The notes under the pieces: generated by a model
The model's input: only the letters and a program-made list of their open reading frames with translations
Database searches by the model: none
What the model was told of the DNA's origin: nothing
Program-made: the position numbers and the translations under genes
Part shown: piece after piece, positions 55,804 to 64,000 of the stretch
Layout of the letters: every line of letters starts with the position of its first letter
How positions within the stretch are numbered: the stretch's first letter is position 1
NCBI GenBank assembly: GCA_963833195.1
Contig: CAWHXF010000027.1
Span: forward strand, 4,092,001 to 4,156,000
Length of the DNA: 64,000 bases
Direction of reading: 5' to 3'
Source: Granulosicoccus sp963833195
GTDB lineage: Bacteria; Pseudomonadota; Gammaproteobacteria; Granulosicoccales; Granulosicoccaceae

Positions 55804-56838
55804 GTGAAGCAACGCACGCGCACCGCCCGAACCGTTCCCGCCGCCCTCGTCGCCGTGGCCACGGCCGCCGCGCTCGGCGGTTGCGGGAGCGACGACTCGT
55901 CGATGGCGGGCCCCACGACCAGCGACGTCGACATCCGCTTCTCCGACGCACCGGTCGATACCGCCGACAAGGTGGTGGTGACGGTCGAGCGCCTGCATTT
56001 CGTGAGCGACGACGAGACCGTCACGGTCGATACCTTCGTCGATGGGGCGGACACCTTCACGATCGACCTGCTCGAGGTCCAGGGCGAGGACAACCGTCTG
56101 GTACTCGACTCGGTGGAGCTGCCCGTCGGCAGCTACCGCGATCTGCGGCTCGAGATCCTCGACGAGGACGTCAACTACTCGTACGTGGAGGAGATGGCGG
56201 GCGGGCCGCTCAAGCCGATCAAGGTGCCCTCGGGCGAGCTCAAGCTCGGCGGCTTCGATGTCGAGCCGCGGTCCACGCAGACGTTCGTCATCGAGTTCGG
56301 GCTGCGCCAGTCGCTCACCTACAACCCGGGCCCGGACCGCTACATCCTGAAGCCGCGCGGGGTGCGCATCGTGGGTCTCGAGCGGGCGACGACCGTCGCG
56401 GGCACGGTCGACCTCACCGCGCTGCACCTGCAGGAGGGCTGCGATGCGGTGGATCCCGGTACCGGAGATGCGGTCTACCTCTATCCCGGGGTCGGACTCG
56501 ATGCGGCGGCGCTGGCCGACGACTTCGACGCGGACATCGCGCGGGACGCGGACGGCCGCATCGCGCCGCTGGCGTCCGCGATGCTCGGCTCCGACGGAAG
56601 CTTCACCTTCGCCTACCTCGAACCCGGTGCCTACACCGTGGCCGCCACCTGCACGGCGGCCGCGGACGATCCGGATCGACTCGACGACCGGATCGTGGTG
56701 CCGCAGCCGTCGAACCAGATTGCCGAGGCCACCCTCGAGCGCGGGGAACGTGCGCAATGCACGCTGGGCAACGCGGAGCCGAGCTGCACGGTCGTCGTGT
56801 CCGATGTGGTGGACGACGCGGACGGGTCGGAGCGCTAG
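55804..56838 (+). CDS. DUF4382 lipoprotein
   Basis: 344 residues from a GTG start. Lipoprotein signal with lipobox LGGC near residue 27, then a DUF4382 domain: VDIRFSDAPVDTADKVVVTV, VERLHFVSDDE, LLDLLEVQG-like TIDLLEVQGEDNRLVL and LPVGSYRDLRLEIL. A second beta-rich part with SFTFAYLEPGAYTVAATCTA resembles a carboxypeptidase-regulatory-like fold. Surface or periplasmic; function unknown for the family. Divergent from the HAD gene. Confidence 0.87.
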   Translation: MKQRTRTARTVPAALVAVATAAALGGCGSDDSSMAGPTTSDVDIRFSDAPVDTADKVVVTVERLHFVSDDETVTVDTFVDGADTFTIDLLEVQGEDNRLVLDSVELPVGSYRDLRLEILDEDVNYSYVEEMAGGPLKPIKVPSGELKLGGFDVEPRSTQTFVIEFGLRQSLTYNPGPDRYILKPRGVRIVGLERATTVAGTVDLTALHLQEGCDAVDPGTGDAVYLYPGVGLDAAALADDFDADIARDADGRIAPLASAMLGSDGSFTFAYLEPGAYTVAATCTAAADDPDRLDDRIVVPQPSNQIAEATLERGERAQCTLGNAEPSCTVVVSDVVDDADGSER

Positions 56839-56909
56839 GGGAGCCGCTCCGGCCACGGCGGCAGGGAGACCCGACCGAGAGCCGTACGGCGGACCGCTCG
56901 CCGTCACGA

Positions 56910-56933
56910 GCCCTCGGGCACGACCTCGAGGGC
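56910..56933. terminator. Stem-loop between convergent DUF4382 and dehydrogenase genes
   Basis: GCCCTCG and CGAGGGC form a perfect 7-bp stem with a 10-base loop, ending one base before the dehydrogenase stop. It lies in the 96-base gap between convergent genes. No T-run on either strand. Confidence 0.4.
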
Positions 56934-56934
56934 C

Positions 56935-59853
56935 TCACAGGCAGCGCTCGATCACCTCCACCGGGTGCAGCACCGTCCGCCCCGCATGACTCCCCAACTG
57001 CTCGCGGCAGCTGAACCCGTCCGCCACGAGCGTGGCCGCGTCCCCGGTAGACCCGATCGCCGCCTCGATCGCCGGGGCGAGCCTGCGCGCGTACAGCCGC
57101 TCGGCGAGAACGCGCGTGCCCGCACGCAGCCCGAAGCTGCCCGCCATGCCGCAGCAGCCTTCCTCCGGCTCGTCGATCCGTTCGAAACAGGCCTGCATCC
57201 ACGCGCGCTCCTCGGTCTCGGTGCCGAGGGCCTTGTTGTGGCAGTGCAGGTGCATGACGCCGCGTCCGAGCTTCGTCGAGGGGGCCAGACCCGCTTCGGA
57301 CAGGAACGCGGCGAGCCCCGACGTGCGCGCCGCAAGGTCCGCAGCGCGCGCATCGTCCGGGTACAGGCGCAGCAGCTCGTCGCGGAACACCGACAGGCAC
57401 GACGATTCGAGCACGATCACGCGCGCATCGGGGGGCAGGGCCGCGTGGAAGCCCGACAGCACGTTGCCGAGCCGCGCGCGCGCCTCGTCGAGGAAACCGA
57501 CGTCGAACAGCGGCCGACCGCAGCAGAAGTGCTCGCGCGCGACCCCAACGCGGAAACCTTGGCGGTCCAGCACGCGCAGCGCGCTATCGAGCAGTTGCGG
57601 GCGGTAGTGCGCGTTGAGGCTGTCGGCCCACAACACGACCGGTTCCCCGTCGTGCGCACCGAACCAGTGAAAGTGTTCGTCGCTGCTCGCCGCCCGTCGC
57701 TTCGCCACGGCCGCGAACGATTCGCGTGCCAGCGCGGGGAAGCGTGCCGCCGCGTCGAACCCGACGGCGCGCCTTGCGAGCGGTGCGAGCGGCCCGCGCA
57801 GCAGCGCGTTGATCGGCGTCGCCGCGCGCGCCATCCACGGCAGGAGGTCCCCGATGCGGCCGAGCGCGTGGTGCGCGAGCGGGCGGCGGCGGTGGCGGTA
57901 GTGCTTCGACATGAACTCCGCCTTGTAGGCCGCGATGTCGACCTTCGTCGGGCACTGGCTCTTGCACGCCTTGCACGACAGGCAGTGCTCCAGCGAGTCG
58001 GCGATGGCCGCGTTGTCCCAGCCGTCGCGGACCACCTCGCCGCGCACGAGCTCGTGCAGCAGGTGCGCGCGCCCGCGCGTCGAGTAGCGCTCCTCGCCGC
58101 TCGCCTGGTAGCTCGGACACATCGAGCCCGTGTGCGCGCGGCACTTGCCCATGCCGATGCAGCGCTCGCTGGAGCGGCCGAAGCCCGCCGGGTCCTCGGC
58201 GAACACGAGCGTCGTCTCGATGCTCGGGCGCACGTAGTCGGGCCCGAAGCGCAGGTGCTCGTCCATGCGGTACGCATCGATGAGCTTGCCGGGGTTCATG
58301 CGCCGTTCGGGATCCCACGCGGCCTTGAAGCGGCGGAAGGCGTCCATGAGCTCCTCGCCGAACATGATCGGCAGGAACTCCGCCTTCGCCTGGCCGTCGC
58401 CGTGCTCGCCGGACAGCGAGCCGCCGAAGCGCACGACGAGCTTCGCGATCTCCTCGCTGAACGCGCGCCACCGCGCCACGCCGTCCGCGCTGCGCGTGTC
58501 GAAGGTGATGCGCGCGTGGATGCAGCCGTCGCCGAAGTGGCCGTACAGGTTGGTGGTGTAGCCGTAGCGCGCGACGAGCGCGTGGAACTCGCGCAGGTAG
58601 TCGCCGAGGCGCAGGGGGTCGACGGCCGTGTCTTCCCAGCCGACCACCGGGTCCGTGCCGTTCGGGTCGAGGCTCATCGACGTGGCCGAGGCGCCCTGTT
58701 CGCGGATGCTCCATAGCGCCGCCACGTCGGCGGCGTCGCTCACCTCGAGTACCGAGCGCACGCGGTGGGACGCGCGCATGGCGGCGGTGAACTCCGTGCA
58801 GGCATGTGCGAGCGCGGGCGCATCGCTCGCGGCGATCTCGATCAGCAACCAGGCGCGCCCCTCCGGCAGCAAGGCGATCTCGCGCGCGCGCAGGCCCCGC
58901 TCCACGAGCCCGCCGACGATGCCCCAGTCGATGCCCTCCATGGCGATGGGCGAGAAGGGCAGGATCTCCGGCACCGCGTCCCCGGCGTCGAAGATGTCGG
59001 CGAAGCCGAGCACGATCAGCCGTCGGTACGCGGGGTTCTCGATCAGCCGCACGCGCGCCTCCAGCACGCTGACGCAGGTACCTTCGGAGCCGACCAGCGC
59101 GCGCGCGACGTCGAAGCCGTTCTCCGGCAGCAACTGGTCGAGGTTGTAGCCGGACACGCGCCGCTTGATGCCGGGGTAGCGCTCGCGCACGAGCGTCGCG
59201 TACTCGTCGCGCAAGGCTTTCAGCTGAGCGTGGATCTCGCCGCGCCGGCCGCCCTCCGCGATGATCGCCTCGAGCTCGGCCTCGCTCGTGGGGCCGACGC
59301 GGAAGCGTGCGCCGTCGGCGGTCAGCACCTCGAGCTCCAGCACGTTCTCGACCGTCTTGCCCGCGAGCATCGAGTGCGGCCCGCAGGAGTTGTTGCCGAT
59401 CATGCCGCCGAGCGTGCAGCGGCTGTGCGTCGCGGGGTCGGGACCGAAGGTGAGCCCGTGCACCTCGGCGGCGGCCTTGAGCGCGTCGCACACCGTGCCG
59501 GGCTCGACCGTCGCGACGCGCGCCTCGACGTCGATGTGGCGCACCCGGTTCAGGTGGCGCGAGCAGTCGACCACCACCGCCTCGTTCACGCACTGCCCGT
59601 TCTGCGAGGTGCCGCCGCCGCGCATCAGCAGCGCCAGGCCGTGCTCGCGGCACAGATCGTTCACGAGCACGATGTCGTCGACGCTTCTCGGGTAGACGAC
59701 GCCGAAGGGCACCTGGCGGTAGTTCGACGCGTCCGAGGTGTAGAGCGCGACGCCTGCGGCGCTGAAGTCGCACTCGCCCTCGAGCCGCTCCACGAGGGCG
59801 GAGTGGAAGGCGCGCAACGAGTCGTGATGCAGGTCGGCGGCGCGATCGGGCAT
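56935..59853 (-). CDS. FAD/4Fe-4S D-2-hydroxyacid dehydrogenase (YdiJ-like)
   Basis: 972 residues, a GlcD-GlpC-type fusion. The N-terminal FAD-binding PCMH domain has LLMRGGGTSQNGQCVNEAVV and GPDPATHSRCTLGGMIGNNS, CGPHS. A C-terminal FAD-oxidase domain contains NLYGHFGDGCIHARITFDTR and GEHGDGQAKAEFL. Two 4Fe-4S clusters are held by CIGMGKCRAHTGSMCPSY and CLSCKACKSQCPTKVD. A CCG-type redox domain (EHFCCGRPL, HCHNKAL, EEGCCGMAGSFG) closes it. It oxidises a D-2-hydroxyacid and passes electrons onward; relatives act on D-2-hydroxyglutarate or D-lactate. It follows the tct transporter genes on the same strand, so the imported acid may be its substrate. Confidence 0.93.
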   Translation of the reverse strand: MPDRAADLHHDSLRAFHSALVERLEGECDFSAAGVALYTSDASNYRQVPFGVVYPRSVDDIVLVNDLCREHGLALLMRGGGTSQNGQCVNEAVVVDCSRHLNRVRHIDVEARVATVEPGTVCDALKAAAEVHGLTFGPDPATHSRCTLGGMIGNNSCGPHSMLAGKTVENVLELEVLTADGARFRVGPTSEAELEAIIAEGGRRGEIHAQLKALRDEYATLVRERYPGIKRRVSGYNLDQLLPENGFDVARALVGSEGTCVSVLEARVRLIENPAYRRLIVLGFADIFDAGDAVPEILPFSPIAMEGIDWGIVGGLVERGLRAREIALLPEGRAWLLIEIAASDAPALAHACTEFTAAMRASHRVRSVLEVSDAADVAALWSIREQGASATSMSLDPNGTDPVVGWEDTAVDPLRLGDYLREFHALVARYGYTTNLYGHFGDGCIHARITFDTRSADGVARWRAFSEEIAKLVVRFGGSLSGEHGDGQAKAEFLPIMFGEELMDAFRRFKAAWDPERRMNPGKLIDAYRMDEHLRFGPDYVRPSIETTLVFAEDPAGFGRSSERCIGMGKCRAHTGSMCPSYQASGEERYSTRGRAHLLHELVRGEVVRDGWDNAAIADSLEHCLSCKACKSQCPTKVDIAAYKAEFMSKHYRHRRRPLAHHALGRIGDLLPWMARAATPINALLRGPLAPLARRAVGFDAAARFPALARESFAAVAKRRAASSDEHFHWFGAHDGEPVVLWADSLNAHYRPQLLDSALRVLDRQGFRVGVAREHFCCGRPLFDVGFLDEARARLGNVLSGFHAALPPDARVIVLESSCLSVFRDELLRLYPDDARAADLAARTSGLAAFLSEAGLAPSTKLGRGVMHLHCHNKALGTETEERAWMQACFERIDEPEEGCCGMAGSFGLRAGTRVLAERLYARRLAPAIEAAIGSTGDAATLVADGFSCREQLGSHAGRTVLHPVEVIERCL

Positions 59854-59864
59854 GTTCGGGAGGA

Positions 59865-60344
59865 TCAGGGCAGGGGCACGTGCAGCGCGAAGCGGAACAG
59901 CGCGTAGAACGCGGCGAGCGTGACCGCTCCCGCCCCCCAGTACAGCACGATACTGCGAACGGACCAGCGCTGGTGCATCGCGGCCACCAGGCCGCCCGCG
60001 AACGCGAGCGCGCTGGCCGGCAGGAAGCCCGTCACCGGCATCAGCAGGCAGCAGCCGAGCATCGAGGCGATCAGCAGCGCACGGCGCCACCAGCTGCCTT
60101 CGCCGAAGCCCTCGTCGGCGCTTCCCCCTCGGCACTGCGGGCGGTAGCGACGAGACCGGATATCAGCGCGATCGACGCGCACACGATCAGCAGGATCGCC
60201 GCCGCGCGCGGGAACACCTGCGAGTCGGTGTCGGTGTAGCTCGTCGTGTCCCACAGCGTCACGACGCCCGCGACCACGAAGAGCGCGGAGACGATGACGG
60301 TGCCGCGTCGGGATCCTTGCCGGTCGCGGCGTCGAATCGCTCAC
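59865..60344 (-). pseudogene. tctB: Tripartite tricarboxylate transporter small subunit TctB, frameshifted
   Basis: The small membrane subunit can be traced in pieces. The likely GTG start overlaps the tctA stop (GTGA). The middle (GTVIVSALFVVAGVVTLWDT, FPRAAAILLIVCASIALISG) is in a second frame. After a G-run near 60,120 the end (WWRRALLIASMLGCCLLMPV, SIVLYWGAGAVTLAAFYALF) returns to the first. At least two single-base indels are needed, one beside GGGGG. Probably an assembly or sequencing artefact, or a decayed subunit. Confidence 0.8.
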
Positions 60345-61903
60345 GGCCGCGAGCCCTCGCGCACGGCGGCCGCCGGGTCCGTACCGCCCGTCCCGAGCAC
60401 TCCGTTCGCCGGTGCCGCGCGCCGCGCGCGCCAGGCGGCGACGGCCGGCCAGCACAGCGACAGCAGCGTGAACGCGATGATGCCGAGCGACAGCGGCCGG
60501 CCGAAGAACATGCCGAAGAGGTCCTCGGTCGCCGAGCCGATGATCCAGGCCTGCACGAAGCCCTGTTCCGCGATGGGCCCGAGGATCAGGCCGAGCACGA
60601 TCGGCGAGGCCGAGTAGCCGAAGCGCCCGACGACCCAGCCGAACACCCCGAGCAGGATCATGAGCGTGATGTCGGCGATGCTGTTGTGGATGGCGAAGGT
60701 GCCGATGATCGTCATGTAGCCGACCGCGGGCACGAGCACCGCCTTCGGGATCGTGACGATCGACTTGTACGCGTAGCGCCCGATGAGCAGGCCCACCGGC
60801 AGCATCATCACCGTGGCGATGAGCAGCCCGTAGATGAACGTGTAGGCGATCGAGCCGCCGCCGGACTGGAACAGGGCGGGGCCGGTGCGCACGCCCTGCA
60901 CCAGCAGCGCGCCGAGGATGACGGCGTCCGGCGGCGTGCCCGGGATGCCGAGCACGAGCGTCGGGATGAACCCCCCGCCGACCGTCGCGTTGTTCGCGGA
61001 TTCGGTCGCGATGATGCCCGCGGGCTCGCCCTCGCCGAATCTCTGGTCGGGCCGCGCGTTGCGGCGCGCCTCCGAGTAGGCGACCAGCCCCGCGACCGAG
61101 CCGCCCGCCCCGGGCAGGATGCCGACGAGCGTGCCGATCACCGACGAGCGCACGAGGTTGACCTTCGAGGCGAAGGCGATGCGCGCGGCTTCGCCGATGC
61201 GCAGGGATCGGATGTCGTCCTCGATCCTCAGGTGGCGCTCCGGCACCGCGACCATGTCGATGAGCACCGGGATGCAGTACAGCCCGATGAGCGCACCGAC
61301 CACGTCGAAGCCGCCGATCATCGTCTGGCTGCCGAAGGTCAGCCGGATGTCGCCCGAGATCTCGCCGACGCCCACGGTGGAAAGTATGAGTCCGAACGCG
61401 CCGCCCGCCAGCCCCTTCGCGAGGTTGCCGCTCGACAGCGACGCGATCAGCGACAGCCCGAAGATCGCGAGCCAGAAGTACTCCACCGGGCCGAACGCGA
61501 GCGCGACCTGCGACAGCGGCGGTGCGAGGAACAGCAGCGCGAGCGCGCCCACCATGCCGCCGAACACCGACGCGAAGCAGGCGAGCGCGACGGCGAGGTC
61601 CCCGTCGCCGCGCTTGGCCATGGGGTAGCCGTCGAAGGTCGTGGCGATGGCCGACGGCGTGCCCGGCGTGTTCAGCAGGATCGCCGCGTAGGCGCCGCCG
61701 TAGATCGCGCCGGTGTAGATGGCGCCGAGCAGGATCAGCGCCGAGGCCGGTGCCATCGTGAAGGTGATGGGCACGAGCACCGCCACCGCCATGGTCGCGG
61801 TGAGCCCGGGAATGGAGCCGATGATCGTGCCCGCCGCGACGCCGAACAGCGCGAGCGCGAGGTTCAGCGGCGTGAGCGCCGCGGCGAAGCTGCCGAGGTC
61901 CAC
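60341..61903 (-). CDS. tctA: Tripartite tricarboxylate transporter large subunit TctA
   Basis: 520 residues from a GTG start with about a dozen membrane segments. The family signature is plain: GTIIGSIPGLTATMAVAVLV, YTGAIYGGAYAAILLNTPGT, TTFDGYPMAKRGDGDLAVAL, and GILPGAGGSVAGLVAYSEAR with ATESANNATVGGGFIPTLVL, GIPGTP. Imports a carboxylate with sodium or proton. Follows tctC by 44 bases. Confidence 0.95.
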   Translation of the reverse strand: MDLGSFAAALTPLNLALALFGVAAGTIIGSIPGLTATMAVAVLVPITFTMAPASALILLGAIYTGAIYGGAYAAILLNTPGTPSAIATTFDGYPMAKRGDGDLAVALACFASVFGGMVGALALLFLAPPLSQVALAFGPVEYFWLAIFGLSLIASLSSGNLAKGLAGGAFGLILSTVGVGEISGDIRLTFGSQTMIGGFDVVGALIGLYCIPVLIDMVAVPERHLRIEDDIRSLRIGEAARIAFASKVNLVRSSVIGTLVGILPGAGGSVAGLVAYSEARRNARPDQRFGEGEPAGIIATESANNATVGGGFIPTLVLGIPGTPPDAVILGALLVQGVRTGPALFQSGGGSIAYTFIYGLLIATVMMLPVGLLIGRYAYKSIVTIPKAVLVPAVGYMTIIGTFAIHNSIADITLMILLGVFGWVVGRFGYSASPIVLGLILGPIAEQGFVQAWIIGSATEDLFGMFFGRPLSLGIIAFTLLSLCWPAVAAWRARRAAPANGVLGTGGTDPAAAVREGSRP

Positions 61904-61947
61904 CGGCGGGACGCGTCAGCGAACGCAGCGCTCGCGGCGCTTCGAGC

Positions 61948-62904
61948 TCATTCGATCAGGCCGGCGGCCTTCGCCTCGGCGAGGTAGTCGTCCTGGATCT
62001 TCTGCATGAATTCGTCCATGCCGGCGGCATCGACGTCGAGCATGGCGAAGCCGCCGTCGAGCATCTTCTGCTGGAACTCGGGGTCGGCGTTGATCTCGCC
62101 GATCATGTCCGACCACAGCTGCTTCGTCTCGTCGCTCGCCGAGGCCGGCAGCGCGAGCCCGCGGTAGGCGCCACCCACCATGTCGTAGCCGAGCTCGGTG
62201 AAGGTGGGCACGTCGGGAAACAGCGGGTGGCGTTCCTCCATCGCCACCGCGAGCAGCCGCACCTGATCGCCCTGCGTGGCGCCGACCGAGGTGTAGCCCC
62301 AGCTGGCACTGACCTGATCGCCCAGCAGCGCGGTCACCGCGGCGCCGGTGCCCTTGAAGGGCACGTAGGTGGTCCGGATGTCCGCCATCTTGTCGAACTT
62401 GATCTGCGCGAGGTGGTTCGCCGTCGCCTTGCCGGAGCCCGACAGGGTCACCTTGCCGGGGTTCTCCTTCGCGTCGGCGACGAGGTCTTCCAGCGTCTCG
62501 TACGGGCTGTCGGCGGTCACCACGATGGCGTCCGGCGTGTAGTGGAACCAGTAGAACGTGTCGATGCCGTCGGTGGTGTAGCCGATGTCCTTCTGCGCGG
62601 GCTGGATGACGATGTGCGGCAGGTTCACGCCCATGATCGTCTGCCCGTCGTCCTCGAGCCCGTTCAGCGACGCCCATCCGACCGCGCCGCCACCGCCGGG
62701 CTGGTAGGAGATGACCATGTCCTGGCCGAACTTCTCCTTGAAGAAGGGCTGCTGCAGTCGGGCCGAGATATCCGACTCGCCGCCCGGACCGAACGGGATG
62801 ATGTAGCTGACCGGGCCCTCGAGTTCGGCTGCGGCCGGGGCGGCGAGGGTGAAGGACGCGGCGAGCGCGCCGGCAAGCACGTGCAGGAAGGGGCGACGAT
62901 TCAT
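61948..62904 (-). CDS. tctC: Tripartite tricarboxylate transporter binding protein TctC
   Basis: 318-residue periplasmic binding protein of the Bug/TctC family. A signal peptide ends near APAAAE. YIIPFGPGGESDISARLQQP, the KFGQDMVISYQPGGGGAVGW segment and SGSGKATANHLAQIKF line the ligand pocket. Bug proteins bind dicarboxylates or similar acids through backbone contacts, so the ligand cannot be predicted. ATG at 62904 chosen at the start of the signal peptide. First gene of tctC-tctA-tctB-dehydrogenase. Confidence 0.93.
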   Translation of the reverse strand: MNRRPFLHVLAGALAASFTLAAPAAAELEGPVSYIIPFGPGGESDISARLQQPFFKEKFGQDMVISYQPGGGGAVGWASLNGLEDDGQTIMGVNLPHIVIQPAQKDIGYTTDGIDTFYWFHYTPDAIVVTADSPYETLEDLVADAKENPGKVTLSGSGKATANHLAQIKFDKMADIRTTYVPFKGTGAAVTALLGDQVSASWGYTSVGATQGDQVRLLAVAMEERHPLFPDVPTFTELGYDMVGGAYRGLALPASASDETKQLWSDMIGEINADPEFQQKMLDGGFAMLDVDAAGMDEFMQKIQDDYLAEAKAAGLIE

Positions 62905-63155
62905 GGGCCTGGTTCCGGTGTGGAGTCGACTCGCCACGCTCCCGGCTGAGGGAGCGATTGGTGAAGTCCGGGAACATCAGACTACCCGATTGCGCTGATA
63001 TTCGAGGTTGCTCGCGGAGATGGCGCAGGAGACCGCGTTCGGGTTCGATGGTGACGGCGCGAGGGACATCCACCCGATACCGTGCAATGGATATTGACCG
63101 GCAGGACGGTCCGGATCATGCTTCGTGACCGCTACACCGGTCATTCGGAGTCGAG

Positions 63156-63503
63156 ATGGAGCGCCTCTCACGCCGCAACAACGCCGTCGCGCGCGAAGCG
63201 CTGGTGCTGCTCGGGCGTCGCATTCGGCTGGCGCGCAAGCGTCGTCGGCTGTCCGAGAAGGGGCTGGCCGAGCGCGTCGGCGTCGCGCGCAGCACGTTGC
63301 AACGCATCGAGGGCGGGGATCCGGCGGTGCAGATCGGTCTCGTGTTCGAAGCCGCGACGATCGTGGGGGTCGAGCTCTTCCGGCCCGCGGGCATCTCGTT
63401 GCGCCCCGACATCGCGCGCGCGGACGAGATCCTCGCGCTCCTGCCCGCCACGGTGCGCGGTCCCGATGCGGACGGGCGCGCGCCCGTCGACGATGATTTC
63501 TGA
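63156..63503 (+). CDS. hipB: HipB-like XRE antitoxin
   Basis: 115 residues. An XRE helix-turn-helix (LGRRIRLARKRRRLSEKGLA, ERVGVARSTLQRIEGGDP) occupies 18-60, followed by a short tail. GGAG lies 6 bases before the ATG. It overlaps the start of a HipA-like gene by 11 bases, the standard hipBA layout. It would repress its own operon and hold the kinase inactive. Confidence 0.85.
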   Translation: MERLSRRNNAVAREALVLLGRRIRLARKRRRLSEKGLAERVGVARSTLQRIEGGDPAVQIGLVFEAATIVGVELFRPAGISLRPDIARADEILALLPATVRGPDADGRAPVDDDF

Positions 63504-64000
63504 GACGACACCGCCCCGACCGTCGGGCCGGGCGGGGTCTCCGCGCCGCGCGTTCGTGTGGACGTGGCCGAAGGGTCGCGTGCGGCCCGTCGTTGTCGGT
63601 GCCGTGACGAGCGAAGCGGACCGCTACCGCTTCAACTACGCCCGCTCCTGGCTCGCGCGCGCCGACGCGTCGCCGCTGCACGTGCCGGAGTTGCCGCTGG
63701 TCGCGGGTGGCATCGAGCCGTTGCCCGGGCTGGGCATGGCCGGCATGCTGCGGGATGCGTCGCCGGATGCCTGGGGCAGGCGCGTCATCGCGGCGAGCAC
63801 GACAGCCTCAGGGAACGACGGCGCGCGAGGCGGTGAGCCGGACGAGCTCGACTGCCTGCTGCTGTCCGGCTCGGACCGCATCGGCGCGCTCGACTTCCAG
63901 GCCTCGCCCGATGCGTACGTACCGCGTGGCGAGGGCAATGCGTCCCTTGCCGATCTCGGCCGGGCAGCCGAACTGGTGGACCGGGGAGAGCGGCTGCCCG
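63493..64000 (+). CDS. hipA: HipA-like kinase toxin, 5' part only
   Basis: The gene runs off the right edge; 169 residues are visible. FVWTWPKGRVRPVVVGAVTS, YRFNYARSWLARADASPL, GIEPLPGLGMAGMLRDASPD, AWGRRVI and LLLSGSDRIGALDFQ match the N-terminal domain of HipA Ser/Thr kinases, which phosphorylate tRNA synthetases or other targets to cause dormancy. The kinase core is outside the window. The ATG is preferred because it gives the full N-terminal strand. Confidence 0.85.
   Translation, partial: MISETTPPRPSGRAGSPRRAFVWTWPKGRVRPVVVGAVTSEADRYRFNYARSWLARADASPLHVPELPLVAGGIEPLPGLGMAGMLRDASPDAWGRRVIAASTTASGNDGARGGEPDELDCLLLSGSDRIGALDFQASPDAYVPRGEGNASLADLGRAAELVDRGERLP

Noticed and set aside
60317..61987. 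556-codon plus-strand frame
   Set aside because: Exactly antisense to tctA, with Arg/Asp/His-rich shadow composition.

Overview
This window is very GC-rich DNA (roughly 70% by eye) from a Gram-negative bacterium. It carries a lipid A acyltransferase, an OmpA-type envelope protein, Tat export genes, a TPP-riboswitch-controlled thiBPQ operon and a histidine/Tat gene order. Together these suggest a high-GC gammaproteobacterium, perhaps from a halophilic or Chromatiales-like lineage given the acidic proteins. That placement is inference; no rRNA or other marker is present. I see no tRNA, rRNA, CRISPR array, transposase or origin.

Layout. 0-6.5 kb: envelope genes (an OmpA/BON protein and a LprI-type secreted protein), thiamine pyrophosphokinase, L-threonine aldolase and a broken AAA ATPase. 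6.5-16 kb: a large unknown protein, a VOC protein, an Old Yellow Enzyme, an MliC/META lipoprotein, riboswitch-thiB-thiP-thiQ, and lpxL. 16-18.1 kb: two copies of a structured 265-277 bp palindromic element flank a rhodanese gene, a hairpin-rich spacer and dtd. 18.2-21.1 kb: hisBHAF. 21-36 kb: an HNH/DUF222 nuclease, a PlsB-like acyltransferase, a TRAP transporter, an IclR regulator and a fatty-acyl degradation run. 36-50.7 kb: a mosaic segment with a MutS-like membrane ATPase, frameshifted isocitrate dehydrogenase and isocitrate lyase genes, a RES-type toxin pair, two PIN/antitoxin pairs, a dead VapBC pair, a truncated antitoxin and an AAA ATPase. 50.7-55 kb: hisI-hisE-tatA-tatB-tatC-gpmI, the usual continuation of hisBHAF, here separated from it by about 29.7 kb. 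55-64 kb: a HAD dehalogenase, a DUF4382 lipoprotein, a large FAD/Fe-S 2-hydroxyacid dehydrogenase, a tripartite tricarboxylate transporter and the start of a hipBA pair.

How the genes fit together. Thiamine is imported by ThiBPQ under TPP control and activated by the pyrophosphokinase. The TRAP-IclR-FadB-thiolase-ACAD-thioesterase-acyl-CoA ligase run looks like an uptake and beta-oxidation-like unit. The aceA locus pairs isocitrate lyase with a stand-alone piece of malate synthase G and a divergent HTH/DUF3612 regulator whose start region carries overlapping palindromes.

Most notable. The 16.05 and 17.86 kb elements have perfect 32-bp terminal palindromes whose middle parts are unrelated between copies. 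Several internal stems change in both strands together, which is covariation. A PIN toxin module is bracketed by a duplicated 27-bp aceA 3' end. Seven loci carry apparent single-base frameshifts or premature stops, so either the assembly is indel-prone or several of these genes are decaying. This should be settled before biological conclusions are drawn from the broken genes.
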